From Candidula unifasciata (lineage: Eukaryota; Mollusca; Gastropoda; Stylommatophora; Geomitridae): a stretch of 64,000 bases of DNA. The position numbers and the translations under genes are program-made. Each line of letters opens with the position of its first letter. The stretch's first letter is position 1. Location: contig CAJHNH020005002.1 of NCBI GenBank assembly GCA_905116865.2, positions 180,385 through 244,384 on the forward strand. The letters run 5' to 3'. The notes under the pieces are model-generated. The model saw nothing but the letters and a program-made list of their open reading frames with translations. It had not been told where the DNA came from and did not search any database. Positions 11,011-22,179 of this stretch are shown here, piece by piece.

Positions 11011-11654
11011 CAGTGCCATCTCGCCTGCAGTTAACTTGGAACCTCAGTATGTCAGGTTTCACAACCCCTAAGCAGCACATGTAGATGAGATAAGGTATTA
11101 ACAAAAATAATAAAAGGTCTTGGTACATCACTCTCTGTTGCTCTCAGCATAACTTGTTCAAAAAATGTCTGCATTTTGTCAACACATTAGTTTTCTCTTT
11201 TCTATATGCTATAGGTTCATTATATGTTTTAGTTTCTCATTTTTGTACTGTTGTTTTTAAATGGTTCTAAAGTGCTGACAATCCAGGTAATTTCTCACAA
11301 GACCACAACATTGAAGTGTGTCCATTTTAACGATACTCTTTCATGTCATCTCCTTCTTCTATGGCACATTTTCTCTAGTGAACCATCGACCCTCAAGCAA
11401 CTCATGCCTAGCAATTTTTTTCCCTCCAAATTCTGCAGTTGAAGTTTAACAGAAAAGAGTAGCTAACCTAAAATCCAACTCTATCCTTTGTCCCCTCTTA
11501 TGGCATACTTAAGGTGCAGTGTTACTTTTCTTTGCTTTCACTAAAGAGTCCCAGTAACATGCAGGCAATTATAATAAGTAGCTACTTGTATTTCATCACT
11601 ATTTGTTGTGACTGACTAAAACTAAGGTTTTTCAAAGAGGAGATGGCAACTTAC
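11011..11654. other. Intron 1 of the MARVEL gene; nothing recognised
   Basis: AT-rich, no domain-bearing frame and no repeat that I could match elsewhere in the window. Confidence 0.4.
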
Positions 11655-11786
11655 AGCTGTGGCTATCTTCAAGATACTATTGAGAGAGAGCACATAACTT
11701 TTGTCTATTGGCATCTTCCATAAATAGACTATATTGCTGGTCTCTGTTGTCTGGGTTACTGTTGTACTAGACTGAACCTCCGCCAT
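11655..11786 (-). CDS. MARVEL/CMTM-like protein, exon 1 with start codon
   Basis: 44 codons from ATG at 11786-11784 to the donor GTAAGT, phase 0. The start has a good context (A at -3, G at +4) and an in-frame TAG 12 bases upstream. A splice-acceptor-like CTCTCCACAG lies about 20 bases upstream, so the 5' UTR may be spliced. The N-terminus (MAEVQSSTTVTQTTE) is polar and Ser/Thr-rich, presumably cytosolic, and is followed by YLWKMPIDKSYVLS and the beginning of span one. With exons 2 and 3 it gives a 142-residue incomplete MARVEL-type protein. Confidence 0.75.
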
Positions 11787-12104
11787 TTTAAGCAACTATG
11801 AAATCTGTGGAGAGATTAAATGATCAATAGCAATTATCACCTTTCGCTTTTAAGTTATAAATCTTTTAATCAACATTATTTTTCCACTATCATCATCAAG
11901 TTTTGTGGAACGGAACAGTTTATAGTCTATGCTTAACTGGTGGCATAAGTTACTGTAAAATAATGAAGCAATATTCGACCGGCTGTTGTTTGTGTTTAAG
12001 ATGTCTGATAAAGCGGGGCAGTTCTATCGCAGTTAAGGTCATTTACAGACTATCTTTTTGGGGGGAATGTTTTACTCTTTTTGTTAGGTCCCCTTTTATG
12101 AGTC
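11787..12104. promoter_or_regulatory. Upstream region of the MARVEL gene
   Basis: Immediate 5' region on the minus strand. It holds a possible 5' UTR acceptor at 11806-11821. No CpG-rich stretch and no clear TATA element in a firm position. The assignment rests only on location. Confidence 0.3.
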
Positions 12105-12330
12105 GTAGCAGAATTAATTTTTCAAAAATATCCTGTATAACCCTGTGAGTTATAATAGGGATATACAGTGTTCATTGAGTTCTCAGAGTATATATTTTTT
12201 TATTTTATATATCGTGTAGTTAATTATATGAGACAAATATTTAATTTGTAGTGTTTCCCATATTGCTTCGATTTTGGTTGTGATTATGATAGAAACTTAC
12301 TATGAATAACAAGACATTCTTAAAACACTG
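12105..12330. repeat. Dispersed repeat R5, uninterrupted copy
   Basis: Matches 16835-17300 in pieces: both have AAAATATCCTGT, a TTATAATAGGGATATA-like block, GTTCATTGAGTT/GTCATTGTGTTA, and later TATTGCTTCGATTTTGGTTG versus TATTGCTCTGTTTACATCAT. In the other copy the two halves are separated by the 220-bp repeat. Confidence 0.55.
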
Positions 12331-12539
12331 TCTCATTAATAATTGTTTTATGAAAACTTATTTTCGATTACTGCTACCACTTTTGTTTTAAAGTTAGATT
12401 TTTTTAATTCTATGAGACTAAAACATTACTGGGTTAAGACACATAATACTATCACATAAGCATTGCTGAATTAAAATCTACCTGGTACTGAAAGATTTAA
12501 TGATACTTATGTTAATGCATACATATTATATGTGTTAAC

Positions 12540-12960
12540 AAGAAGACAAAGTTCGTGGGAGTTCTTAGAAAACGTGAATGGACAACGCATAGTGCAACAA
12601 AGTCTGGTACATGACACCACAATATCTAGTTTGCTGCATTGGGAAATTAACAGGCAGATAGATGGCTGGTTTTGCACAACTTGGTGGTGAACTGATGTAT
12701 GACAAGCTAGATGTTTTAAGGACCCTTTGGGAGCAAGTGAACAGTGCACAGGCAAAGATGGATCATCACGGTCTGAGGAGAATTGTGCGAAGAGTAACCA
12801 GAGGCTCTGGCCGGCGATTAACGCCCAGGGAAAGATGAGACAGATATACAACCGGACTGTCACAGGTACCATCAGAATTGCAACTCTGCGCTTGCTGCTG
12901 AAGATGGGGATCAGTGCTTATGGGAATGTCCAGAGTGCTGTAATGTCAATTCTTAATTAA
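12540..12960 (+). mobile_element. Family C LINE 3' fragment with internal deletion
   Basis: Plus strand. The start matches RNase H sequence around 32195-32230 (LVQESLAYDTTTSSL region). It then jumps to the GWFCTTWW/LAGSAQLGGELMYDK region and continues to the family 3' end GTGCTGTAATGTCAATTCTT near 12955. The RNase H core between these parts is missing. Non-coding remnant. Confidence 0.7.
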
Positions 12961-13501
12961 ACATTAAACTTTAACATCATTCTTAGAAACTCACTATGTA
13001 TTAATTAGTTGGTAACTCCTGACACATTCTTTTCTTACTTATTTGTTGTGTTTCTTCCAATTATTATTTAGCCAATTTTATCATAACTGCTACATTAATT
13101 ACTTCAGTTCAATAAAGTTGTTTGAATTAAAACATATTACATGTTCACATTTAATTACATCTTCAACAGTAATTTTCTTCAGCCATCTGACACATACTTG
13201 TAATTCTATAACAATTATTTCAAGCTTCTACTCTGTGAAAGCCAACTTCAAGCACACATTTATATTTTAGTCTCTTTAAAACCTGACCCTCTTAATCACT
13301 ATCTGTATGTCTGTGAGTCAGGACAGCACTAATAATTTTATATATATAATATATATATTTATATTAGTTTCGTATCCTTTACATGATCTTGCAAAACCAA
13401 GCCTACCATTTTTTTGGCTGCTGTGGTTTTCTAAGAAAATTAAACGTTTAGTAGTTTGCCACTGCTTTCTGAAAGGTCAGATCTCGGCACCACTGTCGAA
13501 A
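12961..13501. other. No gene seen; AT-rich
   Basis: No recognisable frame or matched repeat. A short TATATA stretch lies near 13337-13365. Confidence 0.4.
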
Positions 13502-13578
13502 CCAAGGTAAGACAGCTGGGATCGAACCCGGCACCCCAGCATTATGAAGCGCATTTGCAACGCCTAAGCCACAGATGG
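13502..13578 (-). mobile_element. tRNA-like SINE head fragment (family 1)
   Basis: Only the tRNA-like head is present. The minus strand has GGCTTAGGCGTTGCAAATG and the B-box-like GGGTTCGATCCCAGC. It directly precedes the TA/GA microsatellite. Confidence 0.6.
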
Positions 13579-14867
<1,289 letters not shown>

Positions 14868-14995
14868 GACCCATTTCTTCTTCTTCTTCTTCTTTCTCTT
14901 CTTCCTCTTCCTCCTCCTCTTCTTCTTCTTCTTCTTTCTCTTCTTTTTTTTTTGGTTTCTTCTTCTTCCTCTTCTTTTCTTCTTCTTCTTCAGTC
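14868..14995. repeat. (TTC)n/(TCC)n-rich tract
   Basis: Pyrimidine-rich TTC/TCC/TTT mixture. The acidic or serine-rich frames on the two strands are artefacts of it. In minus orientation it would be an (AAG)n tail of the LINE relic that follows. Confidence 0.85.
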
Positions 14996-15370
14996 ACGTT
15001 CTGCCTTTCAGTGTCAGGTTTCAAAAAGGCATCGGGTGAGAGTCTTTGTGATGTTTGTATTTATGGCCTCGGATATTCCATCTATCCATGACTTGCGTGG
15101 GCGGCCTCTGGTTCTGCTTCATTATTACTGACACGGCTTTCTGTGGGGCACTGTCTTATGATAGTCTTGACACATGTCCAAACCATTTGATCTGCTGTCT
15201 CTTGGTGTAATCTAATACTGGATCCGTCCTATGTTCTTACCTGATGTGGTCATTTCTGAAGCTGTCTCTTCTAGTCACATTTAGGATTCGCCGTAGACGT
15301 CTCATTTCTGATGTTTTGATTTTTCTTTTGCTGTTAATGTCCACGTTTGGCACTGATAACATTTAATTTT
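14996..15370 (-). mobile_element. LINE tail relic
   Basis: The minus strand encodes broken pieces of an RT tail (DQMVWTC, PEAAHASHGWIEY-like). The stretch CAAACCATTTGATCTGCTGTC recurs at 35463-35484. The AAG-rich tract at its left is the expected 3' end. Stops throughout. Confidence 0.5.
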
Positions 15371-15686
15371 TATAAGTGGGTTATCTTCAATATAAACTGC
15401 AGTAGAAACTCCGAAGTTATACACTAAACTATGCCTAATATCTCTCAAGTTGGTATAATTTTAATTTGTTTGACAGTCACACATATTCTAACGACAGACG
15501 ACTTCTAAATGTTGACCACCTCTTAGGTGGTGACAAATTGTAATTTGACAAACAGTAGTAATTTACATTCCATAACTAGACCAGTCGGTGTTAACACTTT
15601 CTGTCCAAGTATTATTCACGTTTATCAGTCAGCATGTTATGTATTACACCTTATGTTTAGTGAGCGACTCTGAAGAACTCTGAAAA

Positions 15687-15687
<1 letters not shown>

Positions 15688-15767
<80 letters not shown>
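15688..15767. repeat. (CT)n microsatellite
   Basis: About 40 uninterrupted CT units. Confidence 0.97.
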
Positions 15768-15774
<7 letters not shown>

Positions 15775-16800
15775 GGGTTGTGCATTTGCCCCTTCTGGAA
15801 AGATACTCAGGAGTTTAGTATTGCCATTCTTAACTTCCTTAAAAATTAGCTAGGACTGCAAGAGTTAACCAACGGTATGTATGTGTCCTTTGCTGACTTT
15901 AGAAAGCGCAGTGGTTCGGAGTACTCGGAGAAGTGGTTAGACACAGCTACGTTCTACCACTGTCTTAACCAAATAACCACAATTGCAAGATCATAGGTCA
16001 GTAATGGGTCTGCTGGGCATTTGCCTGGGGGAGGCCACAGGAGCATAGGGGTCTTACGTTAATCTGTGTATGTCAAGTGACTTGCCATAAATACATATTT
16101 AATTTGCGAAAGTGGTTGTGGTAGGGAGCACACTGGTTTGCTCATAATGCTGTTAGACGGCTCTGTCAGTGGCTGCATCATTATTAATTTTTTACGATGC
16201 CGAACACTACACGCTTCTGGAGCACGCAGGCCTGCGAGAGGCTCGGAAAGTCCAGGCAGGTTACCATCCACACTTGAAGGTTACAGACGTAGCAAATGAG
16301 ACATGGCTCATGGCTGTAGTTTTCAGCTTTGAAAGTGCTCAGATGAGAGAAGAGGCATGTGTAGCTGCACCAGACTTAAGGGGATGCGTACAACAGAGTA
16401 CCATTTGACTACTTTGTGCACATAGTTCTTCATCCAGAAGTATCTCCCTTTACCATCAGTTGGCTAGCTGAGGTTCTGTTCCAGTGACGAGTGGTACCCA
16501 GGTGTTGTTGTTTGTCCTCAGTGCTACAGAGCCTGTGTACTGAGCTAAGCTTCTTCGGACTCAGACTTGAGTCAGGATTCTTTCATTTGTTGATGATATT
16601 TTGTTGTGTCGACATGGTACTTGTCGACGGGGAAGGATTGGTTGTAGGGGAGGGTGTTTTAGCAGGCTAAGACCATTGACACATTTTTTGGCTAAAACTG
16701 GCAGGTTCCAGCACCTGTACTGAAACACGCCCACCTGCAGACAGTGAGGCTCAGAAGCTCCCGCCATTGATCGTGGACTTGATCTACCAGAGGTTAGATT
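15768..16800. other. No gene recognised; one dispersed-repeat fragment
   Basis: Open frames at 16059-16271 and 16169-16408 overlap on opposite strands and show no domain. The segment 16518-16575 (GCTACAGAGCCTGTGTACTG and GACTCAGACTTGAGT) recurs at 46260-46318, so at least this part is a dispersed repeat. Confidence 0.45.
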
Positions 16801-16834
16801 TTGTTAATGTTAACAAGGAGCACCAAACTCACAG

Positions 16835-17340
16835 AAGAGACTGTTGGTAGTAATTTTCACTAAAATATCCTGTTCAACCCTCAAGGTTATAGCTGGGATA
16901 TAAAGTGGTCATTGTGTTATCAGAGGAAATAATTGTTATGTTGTATATCAAGAAATAATTCATCAAAGATAATTATGCTATTTATATTATTGTTTGCAAT
17001 ATTGATTGACTGACGTTTTACCCCACTAGGACATCACACCCAACGATAAACACATGGTGACATAAAGTGTCATAATTCTGAGGAGGATCACCCGGGGACA
17101 AGCCCGTTCAACCGATACGTTTTGTTATATTATGGGCCCGGCAACAGTCAGGGTTGGGCTTTAAATAACACCCCCCCCCCCCCTAAAAAAAATGCGTCCC
17201 ACATGGGGAGAGATAGGTCGATCTTGTTTCCAGTATTGCTCTGTTTACATCATTTTGGGTTGTGATTAAGATATAAAATGTACTATAGAAGTTGTTGATG
17301 AAAGTTTCAATAATACTTAATAAAATTTAAGAATATGAGT
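16835..17340. repeat. Dispersed repeat R5 split by a 220-bp repeat copy
   Basis: The left half (16850-16990) and right half (17228-17300) each match parts of 12105-12330. The material between them, 17010-17225, is a copy of the 220-bp repeat found at 25210-27195. This reads as one repeat inserted into another. Confidence 0.55.
17010..17225 (+). repeat. 220-bp repeat (R220), dispersed copy
   Basis: Starts GACTGACGTTTTACCCCACT, contains AGGACATCACAC, a GATAAACAC/GGTGACA block and GGATCACC, and ends with GCGTCCCACATGGGGAG. The same order of blocks is tandemly arranged near 25-27 kb. A run of 14 C lies within it. Confidence 0.75.
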
Positions 17341-17346
17341 TAAATC

Positions 17347-17640
17347 TTCTTCTGCTTCTTCTTTACCCCCACCGGCCTAAACTCCGGCCGAAAGTTTTGG
17401 TTTTTTCGTCCACTTTAGTCTTGTGCCAAAAACTAGGGTTTTGAGGGCACATCCGTTTTAGAGAACTGAGCAGACTGTTGGTTGCTTGTCTCTTTAGGCA
17501 GGTATACTCCTACTTTAAAGGAAACTCCTACTTAGTTGACTCTTACGACATGCTTGTTACGAAGCCAGTAGTCTTATTCCCTCCCACCCCCTCCCCCATC
17601 CCCACAATGAGGCCCCCGAACCCACGCGAGGAAGAGCTAA
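17347..17640 (-). mobile_element. Dispersed element family 4
   Basis: Copy with TTCGTCCACTTTAGTC, the TTGACTCTTACGACATGCTTG block and GAACCCACGCGAGG. A TTC-rich stretch at 17345-17365 corresponds to its (AAG)n 3' tail in minus orientation. Confidence 0.7.
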
Positions 17641-17671
17641 ATACATAAAGTTTCCTTTTCGAAGCATTTGG

Positions 17672-17915
17672 GTTTATTCAGCACACTGGCCTAGAACTAC
17701 ATTTTATAAGTCAATCCGCACTCGGTGGATGATGTGGTCAGCATCACATCGGCCGACTTTACTTCCCAAGTCTTTATGGCACCCATTTAAGGCTAGGTCG
17801 ACCTGGCTTGGGAGCCAAGGTCATTTTTGAAAACAGTCCGGCTCCGTCAGGACAGTAACACAGGGCCTTCGAATCCGCAGACGAACATCTAGCCGCTACA
17901 CCTCGGCGGTTTCCA
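17672..17915 (-). mobile_element. tRNA-derived SINE, family 1
   Basis: Minus-oriented copy with the tRNA-like head at the right (minus strand GTAGCGGCTAGATGTTCGTC, then a B-box-like TTCGAAGGCCC). The central block carries the GTACC-less variant of CCATTTAAGGCTAGGTCGACC and the GATGTGGTCAGCATCACATC stretch. Confidence 0.75.
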
Positions 17916-17956
17916 AGAGTTAAATAATTACTAATATGTCTATAGCATGCCCATCT

Positions 17957-17996
17957 TCACACACACACACACACACACACGCGCGCGCGCACACAA
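17957..17996. repeat. (CA)n(CG)n microsatellite
   Basis: About twelve CA units followed by five CG units and then CA again, a left-handed-DNA-prone alternating purine-pyrimidine tract about 160 bp upstream of the NIPSNAP start codon. Confidence 0.95.
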
Positions 17997-18156
17997 ACGC
18001 ACACAGAGAAAGAGGGAGGGAGAAAGCATATTCTCCTAGAGTTCAACTTTGATCTTTCACCTTTAACCCCAGTCTAGCTTGTGACCAAGACATCCAAGGT
18101 TCTTGTAATCGGGGTGTTCTCAGCTTCCAACCGAGCTTACCAAAACATCAACAACA

Positions 18157-18231
18157 ATGTCTACAGGAAAACTGAGTGCCCCGTGCAAAAGTTTACTGTG
18201 TAGTGGTAGAATCTTCGCAACCAGCATCACA
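18157..18231 (+). CDS. NIPSNAP-family protein, exon 1 (mitochondrial presequence)
   Basis: 25 codons from ATG to ACA followed by the donor GTAAGT, phase 0, joining exactly to exon 2. An in-frame TAA lies at 18106-18108 with no other ATG between, and the ATG has A at -3. The peptide (MSTGKLSAPCKSLLCSGRIF...) has basic residues, no acidic ones and alternating hydrophobics, as expected for a mitochondrial targeting sequence. Because such presequences are poorly conserved, this exon is supported by phase, donor and composition rather than homology. Confidence 0.62.
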
Positions 18232-18405
18232 GTAAGTCATGCAACACTAAGTGCCATGTCTGCTTACCTATGCGTTTATGATTTGTATGTAAATATTGAC
18301 CAAGACGTGGCAGCGTTTGCAAAATATAAATAAAAATGTAACATGAAACTTTTAGACGCTGATGAATGTACTTATTTGTAGTAATTGATAAATACTGAAT
18401 TTTTT

Positions 18406-18539
18406 GGCTCTCCTCCGAACGGCATCATAATATGGCGGCCATAATACGATGCCGTTCGGAGGAGAGCCATTCTGGCCATAAAATATCCAAAAATATCATA
18501 TTATGGCCGCCATATTATGATGCCGTTCGGAGGAGAACC
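18406..18539. repeat. Compound palindrome of three arms
   Basis: The arm GGCTCTCCTCCGAACGGCAT... at 18406-18444 is followed by its partial inverse at 18444-18468 and, after a 27-bp spacer, by a longer inverse at 18496-18539 (38 or more paired bases with one or two mismatches). It is in intron 1 of the NIPSNAP gene. It may be a small MITE or a rearranged one. Confidence 0.85.
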
Positions 18540-18554
18540 TAAAAGACAAAAGAT

Positions 18555-18705
18555 TAGTGATTTTTCTTAGGAAGTTGGAGCGCATCTGCCTGAGATTTGA
18601 GGAACCCACAGTCTGCATACAAATAAGCAGATCTGTAAAACACTTGTGCACACAAAATTTAAGACTTAAAGTCCAGAAGTGCACGAACAACTAGAACTTA
18701 ACTTT
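18555..18705 (+). mobile_element. Dispersed element family 4, truncated
   Basis: Plus-oriented half copy: GGAGCGCATCTGCCTGAG, AACCCACAGTCTGCATACA, GCAGATCTGTAAAACA and GTGCACGAACAAC correspond to the reverse complement of 5985-6120. Confidence 0.65.
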
Positions 18706-18823
18706 AATGTTAAGTGATTATAAATATTTTAAATGTGTTTTTCAAATAACTGTGACAGTCACATTCTACAATAGTAATATTTTTTACCAACAATGAGTTG
18801 AGCTTAGTTAAAAACCAGCATAA

Positions 18824-19782
18824 GAGAACTCGGCACTCTTCCGAATAACGGTCCCTTATTATTCAAAGACAAAAATCCCATTCAGGGCCTCAAGAGGTCG
18901 TAGTTAGGGACTTGAGAGGTCATATAGTTAAAAATATGGAACAGGAACACTATGAACTATGCTTTCTTTTATTATATAATTTCGTTTGAACAAAATTACC
19001 GAGTCTTCGCTAGTATAGTTGATAAGCAGTCTGCTTGTTATGCCGGTGATCGGGGTTTGATTCTCCGGCGGGTAAAAACATTTTTTTTTTTTTTTTCAAA
19101 AGGATGGTTTGCACGTTGTGTTGTGGTTAACAACTAGGCTGCGAAATCTGCGCCTTTCGCTCGGTCTAGGGTTTGCAACGGGCTGCGATATCTGCGCTTC
19201 GCTCGGTATTGTGGTTAACAGCTAGGTTGAAAGGGTGGTTTTCACGTTGTGTTGTGGTTTACAACCAGGCTGCGATATCTGCGCCTTTCGCTCGGTATTG
19301 GGGTTGACAGCTAGGTTGCGATAGCTTGTGGTTAACAGATAGGTTGCGATAGCCGCGGCAAATTTTGTTTTTTGGCTTTTAAAAGGGTGGTTTGCACGTT
19401 GTGTTGTGGTTACAACTAGGCTGCGATATTTGCACCAAAACTGATGATGATGGCTTCAAGACACAGCGCTCCGATGGATCGAAAATTATTCCTCCCCACG
19501 TCACTTCAGTCGATCGAAAACTATTTCTCCCCACGGCGCTTAACTTTAAACATTGCGCAGAAGTGAAAACTGATGATGGTGGCTTCAATTATGATGATGA
19601 TGGCCTCAATTATTTCACGGCATTGTTACGTATTGTTCCATATTTTGTTGTTCCTTATTTTGTATAACCTCTTTATAACCCCTTGACCTCTTTGTAACCC
19701 TTTGAACCCCGTGAGGCTCTGAAAGAAATGTTTTGGACAGTCAATAATAAGGGGCCGTCCAACGGTAGAGTGCCGAGAACTC
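18824..19782. mobile_element. Non-autonomous DNA transposon with long inverted ends and TAA flanks
   Basis: The left end 18824-18865 (GAGAACTCGGCACTCTTCCG...CCCTTATTATTCAA) is the inverted, slightly diverged form of the right end 19740-19782 (GTCAATAATAAGG...AGAGTGCCGAGAACTC). TAA sits immediately outside both ends (18821-18823 and 19783-19785), consistent with a 3-bp target duplication as in PIF/Harbinger-type elements. Homology weakens but continues inward (CAGGGCCTC/CAGAGCCTC, AGAGGTC). There is no transposase. Inside are a tRNA-like fragment (19010-19075) and decayed tandem repeats (19100-19440). Confidence 0.72.
19100..19440. repeat. Decayed tandem repeat inside the TIR element
   Basis: Repeated blocks of the type GGTTTGCACGTTGTGTTGTGGTTAACAAC, GGCTGCGATATCTGCGCC and TTTCGCTCGGTATT, three to four irregular copies. 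Two copies of a GAAAACTGATGATG.TGGCTTCAA block follow (19438 and 19566). Confidence 0.75.
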
Positions 19783-20135
19783 TAAGCAATCTCATAAATG
19801 CTCTACCCCCATCTTCAGCAGTCATAGCAGAGTTCTGATTTTAATAAAGCATTTGCAGTCCAATTATATGTAATCATCATCAGGTTGCAGCTTTTTTGCA
19901 GAGCATCACTCTTATCACGGTCTGCCTGAAAGGAACTCGGTTACTTTTATATTCAAGAAGTCACCTATATCCTGTGCCCATCTTTATGCTGGTCGGCCTC
20001 TGCCCCACCTTCCTGGTGCCATGCCATCTGTTATTAATTTTTCCAATCCGCTGTGGCACTTAATATGACCAAAATAGTTCACGTTTTGAGACAAGATGCT
20101 GTTTATTAGCAAATCACTATCCATGTTCAGATCTT

Positions 20136-21234
20136 TTAACTCTTTCAGGCCCATGAATTTTGACAGACTTGGCCCACATTAATTTCTCTTTACAAAAATG
20201 GCAGAGCTGTGGGTGTACAAGAAAGGCTGTAGAGATTGTAAAAGACTTCTAATACCCATAAAAGTATATATTTTTTAAAAGAGAAATGAATGTAAATTTT
20301 GAAGCTGATGATAAGTATTTGTTTTATTTTGTAATAGTTAGTGGAAAAGAAGAATTCAGCAGGTGTTAATTTCACAAGGACAACATTTCACAAAAAAATT
20401 CTTCACTTACCATGGTTTTGCAGCCACAAGAGTAGTAAATATCCAAATTTGAGAACAAAACTTCAAAGTTTTTTCAATTTCCTAACATTTTCTAAAGTTA
20501 TGATAACTTTCTGGGTTAGTTTATCACTCAGGGGCTCTTAGTTCTCACAGAGTGCTAAGCAAAATTTCAGAGAAAAAATGGCAGAAAAATGAGCCATTAC
20601 ACCCACACTATTTATAATTCACTTTGTAGTTATTTACAGACTGTAGCTGCGATGATTTCAATGTAGCTTAGCCCTAGTATAGTACTGTCTCTTTGTTTAG
20701 AGCACTTTCCTTCTCTTACACCATAAATACGGTAGTATGGGACATTGTCTGTGTAATAAACTCATCAGAATCGCTAGATTCCGAACAGCTGATCGCTCAG
20801 CTTCACTGGTGAAAATTCACCGTCTGAATCACTTTCCAAAAAACCTAAATTTTTATTATCATTATCACAATTAAAAACATCTGACTGAAACAATTTCAGA
20901 GCTTCGGCCGCAGAAAGACGCATTCTGCAACCTGTTCTTGTGGTTAGAACATTGGTATTCATGGCACTCAAAAACGAACTTAGAAAATGAACTGTTAACA
21001 AAATTTTGCTGTTTTTTTTTCTCTCAAATTATCCACGTGTGGTTTAGTCCAGGAAATGAAACTAAAAGGATATCGGCGATTAGTTTAATTGTACCTCCAA
21101 ACATTAGAAACTAGTACGAACGCGGATGTGAAGCAAAATGTAAGGGACACATGACTGACGATGACACTGTTGTTTGAGCAGAATGGAACTTCTCAAACTA
21201 CGCTAACACCGTAGTTTGGGCCTTAAAGAGTTAA
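20136..21234 (-). mobile_element. piggyBac-like element, internally deleted
   Basis: The element is flanked by TTAA at 20136-20139 and 21231-21234, the exact target site of piggyBac transposons. The ends are inverted: CTCTTTCAGGCCCA at 20140-20153 and, reading inward from the right, CTCTTTAAGGCCCA. Total length about 1.1 kb, far short of an autonomous element, and only an N-terminal coding fragment remains. Confidence 0.8.
20774..21001 (-). pseudogene. piggyBac-like transposase N-terminal fragment
   Basis: An open frame of 75 codons; the likely start is the internal ATG giving MNTNVLTTRTGCRMRLSAAE. It continues with an acidic, serine-rich stretch (LESDSDGEFSP), the usual look of piggyBac transposase N-termini before the catalytic domain. 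The DDD catalytic core is absent. The call depends mainly on the TTAA/TIR context. Confidence 0.55.
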
Positions 21235-21539
21235 AATGTCAGTGTTTATCTTCTTCTTTGTCCATTGTATTATGAAAATCTTTCTATAGCATTTCAGCTC
21301 AAAAGCCCCTATTTTCTTTCTTAAGGACTGGAAGATAGTCTACGACTCACATCCGTATGTTGCCCTATTAAATGTACATCTGATTATTTGCCATTATTAT
21401 CCAGACGTCAGAAAGCAAGTGCATTTATAAACCAATTGTCACCATTGTTAAGACATGCAAACATAACTGTGAGTGCAAAAGAATACATTTCTAAACAGCA
21501 TGTTCATACCAATATTTGGCTGCTAGTGCCAAACTTGGA

Positions 21540-21720
21540 CATTATCTAAAGAGCATATATAAGCAGAGACGAATGAGTGAACAATGAAACTGTTAGACAG
21601 ATAATGGGAAAAACAACTTGTACTAGATTCATTGAGAAATAGCAGATCAAGTGGTTTGGCCATCTCGATAGAATGAAGCAAGATCAGATGCCATCACATA
21701 CTCTACATCTTAGTTAGGCT
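21540..21720 (+). mobile_element. LINE tail fragment
   Basis: Plus-strand reading contains IKWFGHLDRMKQDQMPS, the W-F-G-H-x-x-R-M motif that follows the RT domain in many LINEs. Stops flank it. Confidence 0.6.
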
Positions 21721-21734
21721 AGTGTTCAAACTGC

Positions 21735-22008
21735 TTGACCAGTTGCTGCACAATACACACATTAATTTTTCAAATTAATATAACCTTTAGGCTATGTATT
21801 AATGAAGATGTATTGATGAACTCTTTGAGTCCTTGGTATGTGTTGTCTCATACTGGGGATCCTTAATGTACTTTAGATAACCTGTCTTTGTGTGTGTGTG
21901 GATGTCTTGTGGAATTGTAAATTACAGTAGTCTTAAGACAGAAGAAGTTATAGTAGCTATTAGGATAGAATGAGTTAACTAAGTTAAGAATGGGATAGAA
22001 TAAGTAAA
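21735..22008. other. No gene seen
   Basis: AT-rich. Two partial repeats of a GAATGAGTTAAC.AAGTTA block (21969, 22130) are visible. Confidence 0.4.
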
Positions 22009-22011
22009 AAA

Positions 22012-22090
<79 letters not shown>
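22009..22090. repeat. (CA)n(TA)n microsatellite
   Basis: About eight CA units then about 31 TA units. Confidence 0.95.
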
Positions 22091-22092
<2 letters not shown>

Positions 22093-22179
22093 AAAATAAA
22101 GAGTAGCCAATGAAATGAGTTCCATGGTACTGAATGAGTTAACGAAGTTATGTGTAGAATACTCTGTGCAATCTTTCTC

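Larger units (their letters stand above)
7217..11786 (-). other. MARVEL/CMTM-like gene span (three exons seen, 3' end missing)
   Basis: Gene model on the minus strand: exon 11786-11655, intron of 1388 bp, exon 10266-10072, intron of 2756 bp, exon 7315-7217, then a GTGAGT donor leading to an unseen exon. All junctions are GT-AG and phase 0, and the joined frame is open for 142 codons. Hydrophobic stretches fall at about residues 38-55, 72-92 and 105-131. MARVEL proteins have four spans and usually 150-200 residues, so a terminal exon with span four and the C-terminal tail should exist to the left, perhaps outside the window. The introns hold a SINE, a family 4 element and a minisatellite. Confidence 0.75.
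19870..21375 (-). mobile_element. Family G LINE tail, split by a piggyBac-like insertion
   Basis: Minus-strand LINE C-terminal region in two parts: 21375-21235 (CESWTIF, FELKCYRKIF, INTDI motifs) and 20139-19870 (MDSDLLINSILSQNVNYFGH, GRGRPA motifs). Counting the duplicated TTAA once, the two parts are in the same reading frame. The 3' end at 19870-19880 has the GATGATGAT tail common to LINEs in this window. Confidence 0.75.

Noticed and set aside
16059..16408. Overlapping 70-79-codon frames on opposite strands
   Set aside because: No recognisable domain, no splice or promoter evidence, and mutually exclusive.
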